From Letharia columbiana (lineage: Eukaryota; Ascomycota; Lecanoromycetes; Lecanorales; Parmeliaceae), in contig NW_023501042.1 of NCBI RefSeq assembly GCF_014066305.1, positions 62,001 through 126,000 on the forward strand: a stretch of 64,000 nt of DNA. Direction: 5' to 3'. The position numbers and the translations under genes are program-made. The notes under the pieces are model-generated. The model did not search any database. It was not told the origin of the DNA and saw only the letters and a list, made by a program, of their open reading frames with translations. Below are positions 53,516 through 64,000 of this stretch, in pieces; positions within the stretch are counted from its first letter, which is position 1, and each line of letters starts with the position of its first letter.

Positions 53516-55744
53516 AATTGCGGCCTGCAAGTCAAGTTTTAAGAGGCTAAGGCACGAGTGGATTGGTAAAGGGTTCTGACACTCAGTCATAAACTTCCAA
53601 TCTTAGAGGATCGTATCTTAGAGTGGACAGCAGAAAATCTGCGGTCGGGACTACGGAATGAGGCAGATATTTTTGAAGAGGTTGAAGAGACATTGCCAAC
53701 CTCATTCAGGCCATGCCTTCCCCTCGTGAGAACATCTTTGCATACTTCAACAGATGGTTATTCGTCAAATTCGGGGTCCAGATCGAGACCCGCCCCTCCT
53801 TTTCGGCGTCGCGAGCGGCTCACTTCAGCGCAAGACTCGTCTATGAGGGCTTCAAAGCTGTAAAAATACACCAAGCGACCAAGCAACTCCCACGACTATC
53901 GCCCTAGTATCTCTTCAGTCGGCACGTCTCGGTAGTTCTTTTAGACCGTTGCGTTCCAAAGTAAGACCTCGAGAACGCTCTTGTATGCACGGTGTTCCAC
54001 CTCATTCTTGAGCTCTACTCCAGCCTCTGTCGTTTCAGTCTTGTTGGGATCCAGTGAGTTCACACGTACTAAATGGCCAGTCACTTTCCCGAACCCCACT
54101 CCAACCTCTCTCCTTCCAGTCTCGCTGGAACGCGGTAAGGTCAGGCGCTCCCAGTGATCAAAGTGAGAACCGTCGAAGCAGTCAGGGGCTTCCAAGTTAT
54201 AATGAAAATGACCGACGCAAGCCGGCTTCGGGCCAATGCTCGGTGCGTACTCAGAATGATCCTTCCGATTCTCAAGCTTTGAGGAGCTACGACCTGGACA
54301 TTACCCAAGGCCGTGATGATATCGTTGGAGAAGCCTCACAATACGGTACTTCAGCCGATCAGTCCATTTAGCTCCCAGCCGTCGTCGCAGATTGGCTTAG
54401 ATTCCCCAGGACAGCGCGAGCGCCGCCAGCTCCTCGTATTTCAGCGGATGACAGCGCTCCGCCTCCGGGAGGATGCAACGTTCAGAAAAAAGAAGGAGGG
54501 AAAGAGGTCGTTTGGAAATCCAACATGACCGGACTAGACTCACGCTGAGACGACTGGTAGTTTTGAAACATAAAGCAGCGGCGATATTTTCAAAAGTCGG
54601 AAGAAATACCACAAGCACTTCATCTTCATTCATCGCGAAAGGCACCGAAGGCGCGCCAAATCTTCTATGGCCAACAAAAATGAAGCCGTTTGTGATGACT
54701 AGCACTCTAGCGATTTCGCCACGGGCAAAGTCTGTTGGACATGAGGCGATTCCCAATTATTTAAAGACTCTCTAGAAGCTCTTCGAGAATTATTATTAAA
54801 TAGACTATTTAAGTAAGCTTGAAGCCTTATTTTATTATACTTGGGGTTTACATCGGTAGCTTATTCGGTAGTAGTTCTCGAAGAGCTCTCTGAGAGTCTT
54901 CGAATGCTTAGAGTGATTTAGTGGTGAAGCACATAGAGAGGGTGTGTAGTCTTCCCACGGTATCGACAAGCTTTCTACTACTGGGAAGTACCGCGCCCTA
55001 GCACATATTTATTGCACTGTTTAATCGGATTGAACGACAAGCCATCTTTTCAGTCCATGCATAGGTACACAGAAGAAAATCTTCTCCATCTTGTGGCTGA
55101 AGTTTGCCCTGCAGGCTGCACCACCTCACCGAGATGCTCCGACGATTCCATCAAAAACATCTGTCAAACATATCCTACCCATCGCATTCAGCTTCATGCT
55201 TGTTGCCATTCTTGAAAGTTAGCTATGAAGATTAATTAGTGTACCACTCGAAGTCGGCAGCAATGGTATCTTCCGTTGCTCGTCAGTCCGGTCCTGACTT
55301 CTGAGCCTGTTATGTTAAGTCATCCGGTGAGAAAGCCGGCAAAACGCCCAAACCTCATTCGAGCATTAATGTCATTTCTTGATGATCTCATCTTTGCAGT
55401 AGAGCGAAGCTCCTACCTGAGTCTGTGACTGGCAAAAGAGATGTATAAAGGCATAAGCTTCACGCCCGATTGAATCCGTGATCTCGCAAACGTGATTAGG
55501 GTCGCAGGGCAGGGTTACAATTGGGTATCACGGCATACGCTCCGCCCTCTCTATAAGAACATGGCTTCGCAGGCAAGATGCATTTTTTCCCCCCAGAATA
55601 TTCTTATCACAAATACTCTTATAACAGAATTTGATTGTATATGGGTAATCAGCCTTTGATCTAGTGCGACCTTGCTATCCCTTTCACATCGCTCATCTCG
55701 GAAAAGAAGTCTTTTGAAGCATTCATCAGAGGCCTGCTCTCATC
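53516..55744. other. Gene-poor region containing a small TIR element
   Basis: About 2.2 kb with no convincing gene. The ORFs at 53713-53907, 53941-54195, 54054-54371 and 54397-54775 are short and overlap on opposite strands. The region holds the TIR element at 54766-54898 and a block at 54945-55010 that is repeated near 57985-58045. Confidence 0.45.
54766..54898. repeat. 133-bp element with 24-bp inverted ends (MITE-like)
   Basis: GACTCTCTAGAAGCTCTTCG at 54766 is mirrored by the reverse complement ending CTCTGAGAGTC at 54898, 24 positions each with two or three mismatches. The interior is AT-rich (ATTATTATTAAATAG). CTCTTCGA...AGCTCTCGAA motifs of the same kind recur at 57690-57720 and 57900-57925. 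Confidence 0.65.
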
Positions 55745-57062
55745 ATGTACGGAGTCGCTAGCCTCATCGTTACCGCTACTGTGCTACCATTACTTGGACT
55801 GGTAGCGGTATGCTTGAGATTTTTTGTGCGCCTTCGCCTCAAGCCCAGCTTTGTGGGGATCGATGATTGCCTGATTGCTTTTTCTTGCCTTTTGGTCTTC
55901 GCGCAAGCTGCTAGCCAAATCACCGGTGAGAGCGAACTTCTCCGCCCTAGTCCGAGCGGGCAAAGGTCGCAAAGCTTGTGCTGACCGTCTCGTTTTCTGT
56001 GAAAAGCGGCCGTCATAGGAGAGCTTGGCAGAGACAGTGAACCGACTGTTGACTGGCGCGTCGCAAACCAAGGCAAGGTGGGTTGTCAAGACAGCCAGAC
56101 CAAAGCTCTACCTCTATGACCGTAACAAGAAGTTCACTAACTCAAAGATCTCAACAGCTCGATTACGCCACCCTGGTAATTGAAAAATTCACATACAGCT
56201 GCATCAAGCTCGGTGTCCTCTTCTTCTACCGCCGAATCTTCTATCACCATAAAACGTTCCGCATCCTCAACAATATTCTCATCGTCATCATCACTCTTTG
56301 GGGCCTTGTCTTCATGTTAATGGAGGCCTTCACATGCGGCGCTGACTCCCATCACGGTCATCCTTGTGCACCGCAGGAGTGGTTAGTGCTATGGTTCGCT
56401 ATCACGGATGTGCTGGGTGATATTGCGGTGCTTACGCTGCCTTATCCTTGTATCCGGGCATTGCAGATGAGCCGGAGGGAAAAGGTCGGGCTGAGTGCCA
56501 TCTTCATGCTGGGCACGCTGTGAGCCTGGAAACAAAATACCTTCTGGCTCTTGCCAACACTGACTTCCAAACTGAATAGATCGCTCCTCTTCGGTATTGT
56601 AAGACTAGGTTTCGTCGCGAAGACGTTCACGAGTATGGCCATCTCCCCCCCACCATGATTCGCATGACCGGCAGTGCCCTTGTTGCGAGCTGCTACTGAC
56701 ATAGTCTAGTCTATTTCCATCCCTCAAAGAGCGCAACCAGCCACGATCGTACCCCTCCCTCATTCTGGACCACCGTCGAAGTCTCCATTGGCCTTTTTGC
56801 AGCTTGTCTCCCTCCGCTAGGGCCGATAATCACACGTGTACCTTCTCCACGGAAGATGTATACCTCTGTGCGACATGGTCTTGCATCGTACGCTTCGGGC
56901 GGCAGCAAGCTGTCTGAGAGAATAACAAGCGTTGAGCATGTCTCGAATGTCGATGCGTTCGACGGACACAAGATGGGAGCAGTCAAGGAAAGAGAACGTG
57001 GGGTTAGTAGCGACGAAGAAGTCGAAATGGTGCAATATGGGGGTTTCAAGGAAAAGGTGTGA
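55745..57062 (+). CDS. Rhodopsin-domain integral membrane protein (second copy of the family)
   Basis: Five exons (55745-55925, 56007-56077, 56158-56519, 56580-56632, 56710-57062) sum to 339 residues in frame. Family marks: MYGVASLIVTATVLPLLGLV, FFVRLRLKPSFVGIDDCLIA, LDYATLVIEKFTYSCIKLGV, LFFYRRIFYHHKTFRILNNI, VLGDIAVLTLPYPCIRALQM, SRREKVGLSAIFMLGTLSLL, and WTTVEVSIGLFAACLPPLGP. A hydrophilic C-terminal tail follows. It is only distantly similar to the member at 1308-2557. Taken exon by exon the frame appears broken near 56660, but the GTATGG donor and CTAG acceptor restore it. The likely role is a membrane receptor of unknown ligand. Confidence 0.8.
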
Positions 57063-58586
57063 AGTATTGTCATGGTCGGTTTCTTTCCAGGAAAGACCTA
57101 GCGAGTCTTAATCTTTTTTAAATACCATCGCTATATTGCCCCTTCGTTGACTTCATTTCTCCATAGATAACAGGCATGCATGGCCCGCAGTGGTGCGATA
57201 ACATTATAAATATCCTGCAGCAACGAAGACTGATGAGACAGGATATCTGAACAACAAAATTGTATTTTACTTCTTACTCTCTTAACCGGAGATTCAACGC
57301 CAGTCTCCGCCGTCAATGGAACAATGGTGATTGAAAAGCTTGCTTTCTCATTACTCAAGACTGAAATCACAAAATATTCGACAACCACAAATTTAAAGTT
57401 GATCAATCAGATCTTCAGATTCCATAATTCCAAAGCTAAAACTTATCTTATTTCTTTATTTTTCAACTTAAAAGCGGGTATATACGAGTATATTCAAAAG
57501 AGGAAATTAAAAAAAAACTATAAAATTCTTAAATCTATCTTTTTTAATTTCTTTTTATATTATTAACGATATAGTAATAAAATAAGCTTATAAAGTTATA
57601 GAGTTAATTATACGCTTTTAAATAATATAACGTAGACGAAAGTAAATAAAGTATTCGTAAAGATATATGAATTATTAAGTTATACGAGAAGAGTCTCTTC
57701 GATAAAAGCTCTCGAAGAATTAAAGAGATTTTAACAACATCTCTCTTAATTCTTAAAGTCAGACTTCTCAAAAACCTTTAAACTCTTTAAAACTCTTTTC
57801 AAAAGCTCTTTAAAAGTTTATATCAAAGGAACCATCAAAGCAAGCTCGAAATCAATCAAATATTATCAAAATAATTAAATGTTGAGTTTTCTTCAACAGC
57901 CTCTTCGATATAAGCTCTCGAAAAGCCTTTAAAGAGTCTCCGAAGGGTCCGAGAGGGTCTCCCTGAGAATCAAACGTGGTCAAAAAACCAGTACTTGGCA
58001 AGCTTTTCACTACTAAAGAGAAGCCCACGCCCCAGCACATATTATCTTCCCTTCCTCACACAAGATCGCCCAGCCGCGCATATCCGACCCCCAAAGAGTG
58101 AGAAAAGTATCACCTTACCCCGCGCCGCTTTCCGCCACAACAAAACCCCCCTCCCACCGTCCATCCGTCATATCCTAACCCCCCCTTACACCCATCACAC
58201 GACTCTCAAACTCTGACATCTGCATCGCAAGTCCTCGACACCGCTGGCGGCAGCCCTACCCGATCATCCCACCACCCACATTCTGTCTAAGCGTGGGTCT
58301 CGTCATACAGCCTATCGTTTCATTTGGCATGGGATGACGATTGTGGTTGCCCAGTGAGGGGATGCTATCAGATGTGGCACTGATTTTGGGGGGGTGGGGG
58401 GTGAGTTGGGCAATGAGGGAGGCGGATTTACAACGCAGCGGTGGTGGTGCTGTATGTCGAGCGCTTTATCTGTCGTGTGATTTCGATATTTAGATGCACG
58501 CTTTCGCTCAGAACATTTCGTTCACTCAGTATATAGGATTTCTCTCCAAAAGCTTCGCAATGTAGCCTCCCATCCACCCCACACTC
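57063..58586. other. Intergenic, partly AT-rich repeat remnant
   Basis: 1.5 kb between the receptor and the transporter pseudogene. The stretch 57320-57960 is AT-rich with many TA dinucleotides. It carries CTCTTCGA/AGCTCTCGAA motifs shared with 54766-54898. The part 58050-58520 is C-rich to mixed, with a G-run near 58388. No gene is supported. Confidence 0.5.
57970..58050 (+). repeat. Dispersed repeat block shared with 54945-55010
   Basis: GGCAAGCTTTTCACTACTAA followed by AGAAGCCCACGCCCCAGCACATAT here aligns with GACAAGCTTTCTACTACTGG followed by GAAGTACCGCGCCCTAGCACATAT near 54967. In both places the block lies just right of AT-rich DNA with the CTCTTCGA motifs, so they are two copies of one repeat, the right one longer and more AT-rich. 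Confidence 0.6.
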
Positions 58587-60340
58587 TCAATTTCTTGCTT
58601 TCTTCTCATCCTCGTCGGAGCTCGACACTTCGCCGCCTGCGTCCGTTCGACCCATGCCCATACCCATACCCCGCAAGACGTCTTCGAGACCGATCTCTTT
58701 GTTGACGTCTGCCATGCGACGGGAGTCCTAGACGTTGAAGAATTAAGTAAGCGTATGTAAACGTGGAAAACGGTGGACCGATCGGAGTAGGGCAAATAGA
58801 AGCCAGAGAGCATCAGCCGACTGGACTGAGACTCACAGCTTCAGCAATCCTTTTACTGCCAAACAGCACGTCCGTTTCCTCCAGTGTCAATCTCTTTTTC
58901 TCGGGCGCGGACGGCCAAATGAACGCTCCACCTCCAAACGTCAGAAGTCCGAAGAAGATAAACGTCCCGAAAGGAATTTTCCGCAGCATAATGGGCGTAA
59001 TCTGGCCCACGATAAAGTTCGACATCCAATCCGCGGATGCATCCAGAGCGATACCGGAAGCACGATTGGACAGGGGCCACAACTCGCTGATGACGACCCG
59101 ACCGCAGGGGCCCCAGCTGTAGCCAAAGTTGACGACGAGAAGCCACACCACGGTGACAGCTGCCCAGCGGGCTGCTTCATGGGTCGCCCATTGATGCTGG
59201 TTTTATGCCGAAGAGGATGGCGATGATTGTGTGACGGATAGCCATGCCCACAGCTCCCGTGAGCAAGACGGGGTTTCTCCCTAGCTTATCAATGTAAAGG
59301 ACGGCAGGAATGGTGGCAAGAAGCATCGCTGTGCCTACTATTCCCGTTGCGAGGAGGCTGGTATTGTTGCTGGAGGTGTCCAGGGCTGCGAATATGGACG
59401 GTGCGTCGTAGAGGACGGCATTGATGCTCGTGAATTGTTGGAAGAACATGGTGACCGTAGCAACGATGACGTGCCGAAACATGGCCTCGGTCTCGAATGG
59501 TGAACCAATAGCCACGAACTGCAACCTGAAGATATTTCAAGGTGTAAGCTCCACAAGGTGTGGCCATTGGCTAGCCGTGGTCCGTTTCTCGAAGACCGAT
59601 TGTGCCCTGATGTCCAGGAGTTCAAGCTCGATCGGCTCATGTTCTGCGCTCGAATTACGAAGGCTGGACAATACGTTGCGGGCTTCACTTTCTCGGCCGT
59701 GATTCACCAGCCACCTAGGGTTGAACGGCATAAAAAGCACCCCTATGCCGAGCGCCAATCCAGGTATCAGCTGCAAGCACATGGGTACTAGCCATGCTGC
59801 ATCTGACCGGGAGCTCCCAGTGCCGCCAATATTGTTGGTCCCGTAGTCGATCCAGAAGCTAACCATGATTCCGCCTGTGATAGCGAGCTGCTGCGATGCT
59901 ACTAAGCTGCCTCGAACTTCACGAGGTGCAACTTCTGCGTTGCAGTTGGACACGTTGACAGACATGGCGCCGACTGCAAGACCGGTAACGAAACGGCCTC
60001 CAAGGATGCAAGAAGCTGCGCCAACAATACCAAGACACTGCACGATAGATCCAATAACAAACACGCCCACATTGGCGATGATGGCATATTTTCGGGGAGA
60101 GCGTCTCGGCCAAGAACCCGGAATAGAGGCACCCAAACCACGCTCCGAGCTCGAAGATGGAGGTCATCCATCCCTTTTTTGTTTGGTCGTGCACCTAGAC
60201 GCCTATGTGGCTGCTAAACGAGGTCACGGTCAGGATCCCAGAGAAGACACCTTGGTTGTATCCATAGACAAAGCCTCCAACGCAAGCGAAACAGGCAATC
60301 CCAAAGACCTTGATATTCCAGGTGCCACTTTGCGTGGCCG
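58587..60340 (-). pseudogene. MFS sugar transporter pseudogene
   Basis: The minus strand carries nearly all of a fungal hexose/sugar-porter gene: TWNIKVFGIACFACVGGFVY, GYNQGVFSGILTVTSF, QTKKGWMTSIFELGAWFGCL, RKYAIIANVGVFVIGSIVQC, NCNAEVAPREVRGSLVASQQ, FMPFNPRWLVNHGRESEARN, VTMFFQQFTSINAVLYDAPS, GYSWGPCGRVVISELWP, and FIVGQITPIMLRKIPFGTFI. Lesions: TAG at 60195-60197; a +1 shift in the C-run at 60093-60097; TGA at 59537-59539; and a -1 shift at the T-run 59201-59204. The last exon (MADVNKEIGLEDVL) ends at 58587 after a normal intron. The N-terminal exon was not identified. Two lesions are homopolymer changes and could be sequencing errors; the two nonsense codons are not. Confidence 0.75.
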
Positions 60341-61047
60341 CTGATCAGAGCAGTATCAAAGATGTGTATCAGGCAAACGGTCAATCGCTTCTGCAGGTAA
60401 ATAGCAGCAATCTTTGACGGGTAACGGCCCGAGATCAAAGCTGATGAACGACACCATGGCACCAGGCATGCGGAGAGATATAACGATGCCAGATTGCCAT
60501 ACACGGCATTCCTGCCATGGCTGTTCATGCGCACCAGTAGAAGCATGGCAGGACGCCTACCTTCGTGGAGGCGGGAAGGAAGGTAGGATTCTTGGCAGCT
60601 TTATTCCCAATCGGGAATTTCGTGTTGGGAGCTGACTCCCGAATCGAAATTCATCCGATAGCATAGAAAAACTGCCAGACATTGCACTTCTCCTGGATTA
60701 TAACAGAAATCCCTGGTGTGTTTGTAGGGTCCGAAAATTCCTATATCATGCCCATGTCATTGAGATTTCCGGTAAGCAGAGACTAATGTGAATTCTCGCT
60801 TGGCGCAGCGTTAGAAAGTCTTCAATAGACAATGCCATAATCGATTGGTCCAGAACCATCGCCGTCTTGGTTTGCAAGCTCTACATGGACTTATGTTAGC
60901 TGTATGCTTGCTGAGGTGACAGATGATTCTCACTGCAAACATATGATCATCGAAGAAAGCTCTGATAAAGTCCTCCGGTCAGTATCTACTCTTCCTGGAC
61001 GGGAAATGGAGGCATGAAACATATGTCTGGACTATGGAAATCCCGCA
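60341..61047. other. Intergenic, nothing recognised
   Basis: About 700 bases between the transporter pseudogene and the regulator, both leftward. It would hold the missing first exon and promoter of the transporter. I could not identify either. Confidence 0.4.
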
Positions 61048-63703
61048 TCATGCCTCATGACCCCCGAATACATACAAAGAAGGGATTTTAGGGAAGGGGA
61101 AGTCGTACTGAGGATCGAAGTTGAGCTCAGTATCCGCAAGGAACTCAAATTCCGTTCGCAAGTTGTCTGATTCGAGCAAAAGATTCGATGGATTGTTCCC
61201 CGCGGGTGACGGTACGAACTGAAATCATATTTTAATGAAATGCCTCTCATAGCAGGGACCTGCTAGCGTCGGACTGGCATACCTTCTGGAGCGCACTCTT
61301 TGACCCTCCTAGCTCTCAAAGATCATGCAGTCTGATGAAAGTGCTGATTGACACGCTGACAACACTCAAATCAACATCCCTCAGATCCGTCTCTCGCTGA
61401 TCAAGCACGGCGTCTACCCATCCAGATCCAGCATATATCCGGGCTTGGTCCTTGATGGCTTGTCTCAAGAATTGGTAGTTGGCCTTCGCAACAAGTGAGA
61501 GAAAGGAGTAAGCCGACTCGGTCGCTGCATTAGATGCTGTGTGAGACCCTGAGATCTTGTCGAATTGGAAGGCCATAGATGGTGATGTTTGACTAGGTAT
61601 AGGGAAAGCAGAAGGTGAAAGATCTTTCGGGAGGGTAGTCTTGCCCTTACTCTGACCGCGAAGCATATCCCGGCTGTATGCACAAGCGGCGTGAAAAAAG
61701 GACTGATTGATGAAGATGGTAGTCAGAAGCGCCCTATCGTCGATCAATTTTGCGAACGTCAGCATGTCCGTTATTGACTTGATGGCATTTCTGTATAACT
61801 CTTGATTGACTTTCCAAATGTCTAGACCTGGACTTTGGTCAATGGGTTCCTCGTTGGTAAATGTACGGTCAGGAGGCCTCACGAGGCTTTCATTGTCAAT
61901 GGCGGGGCTTTCTTGAATAAGACAGGCGATCTGCAGGTGGTAGAACAAGTGGAGACTAAGATACGGTCCTGCCTGGTTTGCTTTTACAGTAGCCTGTTAA
62001 TTCACCGCGACATATGCAATCTCCTTGGGTAATAGACAGTACTCTTGAATGATCTTTTGTTTTCAACCCCTCGATTATATCCATGCGCTGCCTGTAATCT
62101 GAGTCGAATTGAAATCTTATCTGACTGGAACCAATGTTAAGAAAATCGAATGACGGTGCGTACTCCAACATCGTACGGGTCGTGTGAAGATGAATATCGG
62201 GCCCTGGGGGCTCAGTAACTCCTCCGGGCCCTGCTCGAATGATTGTAATGTCCTCGCTGTCCGGTAGCCTTATATTAACCTCGTGTCTTTTCAAGCTTGG
62301 AGCTCGGCCAGTTCCGCTGCACTGTAAGCTCACAGTCAGCTATGGTCGATCAAAGGTCATGCTTTAACAGCAGAGTTGTGAAACATATCGCTGACTAATG
62401 AGGTTTCATGTATAAAGACGCACCAGAAGAGCATCACTTTTGCCGATGCTTCAAATTCTTTGATGTCAATGTCCTTTGACTGAATTCAGGGCTTGGAAGC
62501 TTCGCCACTGAGGTCTCGCTCTGTGTGCAACTCTGGACCGGTATCGAGGCATGACTGCTCTTGATGTAGCCCAAGTTCTTGGGCCACTGAATGGTTTTGG
62601 AGTCGGCACTTCCTTTTTGGGGTGTCTTTGAGTTGTAGAACGAGTTCTGGCAGCATATATAGTTGCAACAAACCACCATTCCGTATTTAATAAACGCAAT
62701 GTGGACTTTGGGAAGCACCCTTGTTCGTACCTGCTTCGTTGTTGTCCCAGAAGTCTCCATAAGACAGCATTAACAATCCGGCAACGACATCCGTGGACTG
62801 CAAATGAATTGCCGCGACAAGCATCGACTTCATTTGCTGCAGGAACAGAATTGAATACTCCCAAGACCCCCTCGGCGATCCGGTCCCTTTGGGCGCCAGA
62901 TAGCCTCTGGATATTTCCGACAAAATCTCGAGGACAGCGTTGACATCGCACAAGCAAGGAATACAGATACTTCGCCATTCTTTACGAGTGAGTCAAGATG
63001 CCTGCAGTTTACGAAAAACATGTTGTCCAAATATGCATGGGAAGAAGCTATCAAGTAACAAACCAGTAGAGCTGAACAATGGTAGCAGCTCACCTTGGTG
63101 GAAATGAGAAAAAACGGAAGGGTGCCTTACTTCGCCATCGTAGTCATGTCTGGCTTTTTGGCTGATCTTTTTGTGACCAGGCGCCATGGCCGTAGGGCCT
63201 AAATGACGGTAGTAATGGACAGTAGCACAAAGGGTTTCACTGGCAGATGAATCGGAGCGTTCTCCAAGTGAAATCTTGCCATTGGCGCCTCCATTCGCTG
63301 CGGGAAGAACGGTGGTGGGCGGGATCCCATGACCTGCTGGTGCTCTAAGAGCTTGAGAGCTTTCAGTGGATATTGGGGGTCTAGGAGGAATCGAGGGTCG
63401 AATGGACGGTAGACTAGAATTCTCGTTTCTGCGTGTTCTGGAGATGTTGTCTCGTCCACCGGCATTGCCTGGAGAAGAAGTCCTTCCTCTTCTCCTGCCA
63501 TCCCCTTGAGGCCAGACGCAATGCTTCGATAGACTAGCGCAGTGGTTGCAACGCCGTACAACCACCGGGGCACTACTAATTGCTGTTGCTTCCCCTCCCA
63601 AACAGCGTACCTTGAGCTTGCGACAGCCTTCGCAAGCTATGCTCGTGTGCTTCTGTCTCTTGGGCGAGGTGGGAGAGCCTGGAAATGATTGCGGCGTATC
63701 CAA
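61048..63703 (-). CDS. Zn2Cys6 fungal-specific transcription factor
   Basis: The first exon (from ~63703 to ~62993) has a basic leader SPTSPKRQKHTS and the zinc cluster IACEGCRKLKVRC followed, after an unusually long 17-residue gap, by CNHCASLSKHCVW. A proline/serine-rich linker follows. The middle region has VFLACAMSTLSSRF and KSMLVAAIHLQSTDVVAGLL, then SGTGRAPSLKRHEVNIRLPD (the fungal_trans domain). Next is LDIWKVNQELYRNAIKSITD, SLVAKANYQFLRQAIKDQAR and RDVDLSVVSVSISTF. A last exon VPSPAGNNPSNLLLESDNLR ends at 61048. It should bind DNA as a nuclear regulator. The start is uncertain: the first in-frame codon is TTG and no ATG precedes it before a stop, so an upstream exon is likely. Between 62930 and 62830 the family match changes frame, and I found no clean intron. 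Confidence 0.7.
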
Positions 63704-64000
63704 GCATACTAGCAGTCATGTCTGTCTACGCTGAATGTCTTTCTACGCTGAATTATACAATGTAAATGGTCTACATGAGTTGCGCAAAGGTCCAATATTT
63801 ACCTGCACGACGGAAGGATGAACCATTTGCGGAAAGCTCTCTCTCGAGAAGCCGCAGCACGCAGCGCGGCAATCCAGAAATCTAGACTTGAAACGTGGAG
63901 CGAGTGGAAGAGTTGAAATGGCGATTCAATCATGGTACTGCCACCTAATCTAATTGTCTAATTGACGTGCTGGAAATTGGACCGAGGTAGCGCTGCTACT
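63704..64000. other. Right edge, upstream of the regulator
   Basis: About 300 bases. It may contain the regulator's first exon. A short direct repeat of GACATTCAGCGTAGA (minus strand) occurs at ~63720-63750. Nothing else is seen. Confidence 0.4.

Noticed and set aside
57324..57566. 80-codon ORF in AT-rich DNA
   Set aside because: K/I/F/N/L-rich translation of RIP-like DNA, with no domain.

Overview
This window is nuclear DNA of a filamentous ascomycete (Pezizomycotina). The genes have several short introns of about 50-70 bp with GT-AG (occasionally GC-AG) borders. The families are typical of these fungi: PTH11-like rhodopsin-domain membrane proteins, a Zn2Cys6 regulator, an A-T-TE NRPS-like synthetase, DHA1-type MFS and FMO/BVMO enzymes. 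One block of roughly 9 kb is AT-rich and carries the C-to-T / G-to-A signature of repeat-induced point mutation (RIP). I cannot place it to genus. No rRNA, tRNA or CRISPR was recognised.

Layout. 1-5.6 kb: a hemerythrin-like gene running off the left edge, a rhodopsin-domain protein, an intact O-methyltransferase (OMT) and, just after it, the last exon of a second, decayed OMT. 5.6-14.8 kb: a transposon island. A ~4.5 kb element with terminal inverted repeats (TIRs) and a TA target is split by a nested, un-mutated ~960 bp foldback element. A direct duplication of ~1.3 kb carries its right end plus flank, and a short, less mutated copy of the same family closes the island. 15.6-22 kb: an NRPS-like A-T-TE gene, a small F-box-like gene and an MFS exporter. 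23-29.7 kb: a citrate (alkylcitrate-type) synthase, a 2-methylcitrate dehydratase with an unusual duplicated C-terminal tail, and an iron-type alcohol dehydrogenase. 30.4-42.5 kb: housekeeping genes (DBP3 helicase, RFT1 flippase, quinone oxidoreductase, RPA large subunit, dienelactone hydrolase, UBP14 deubiquitinase). 43-51.3 kb: an unknown gene, a small secreted protein gene interrupted by an in-frame TAG, a Baeyer-Villiger-type monooxygenase and fimbrin. 51.3-64 kb: gene-poor DNA with degenerate tandem repeats and a dispersed repeat pair, a second rhodopsin-domain receptor, a sugar transporter pseudogene with at least four lesions, and a Zn2Cys6 regulator.

How the genes may work together. 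The OMT, NRPS-like synthetase and MFS exporter look like parts of a secondary-metabolite locus cut in two by the transposon island. The citrate synthase and methylcitrate dehydratase form consecutive steps (condensation of an acyl-CoA with oxaloacetate, then dehydration) and could be a methylcitrate/alkylcitrate module; no polyketide or fatty acid synthase lies in the window to supply a longer acyl chain. These groupings are inferred from position. Exon models were built by eye from splice sites and family alignment from memory. For the two rhodopsin-domain genes, the OMT, MFS, citrate synthase, dehydratase, quinone oxidoreductase and UBP14 I checked that the exon lengths sum to an open frame.
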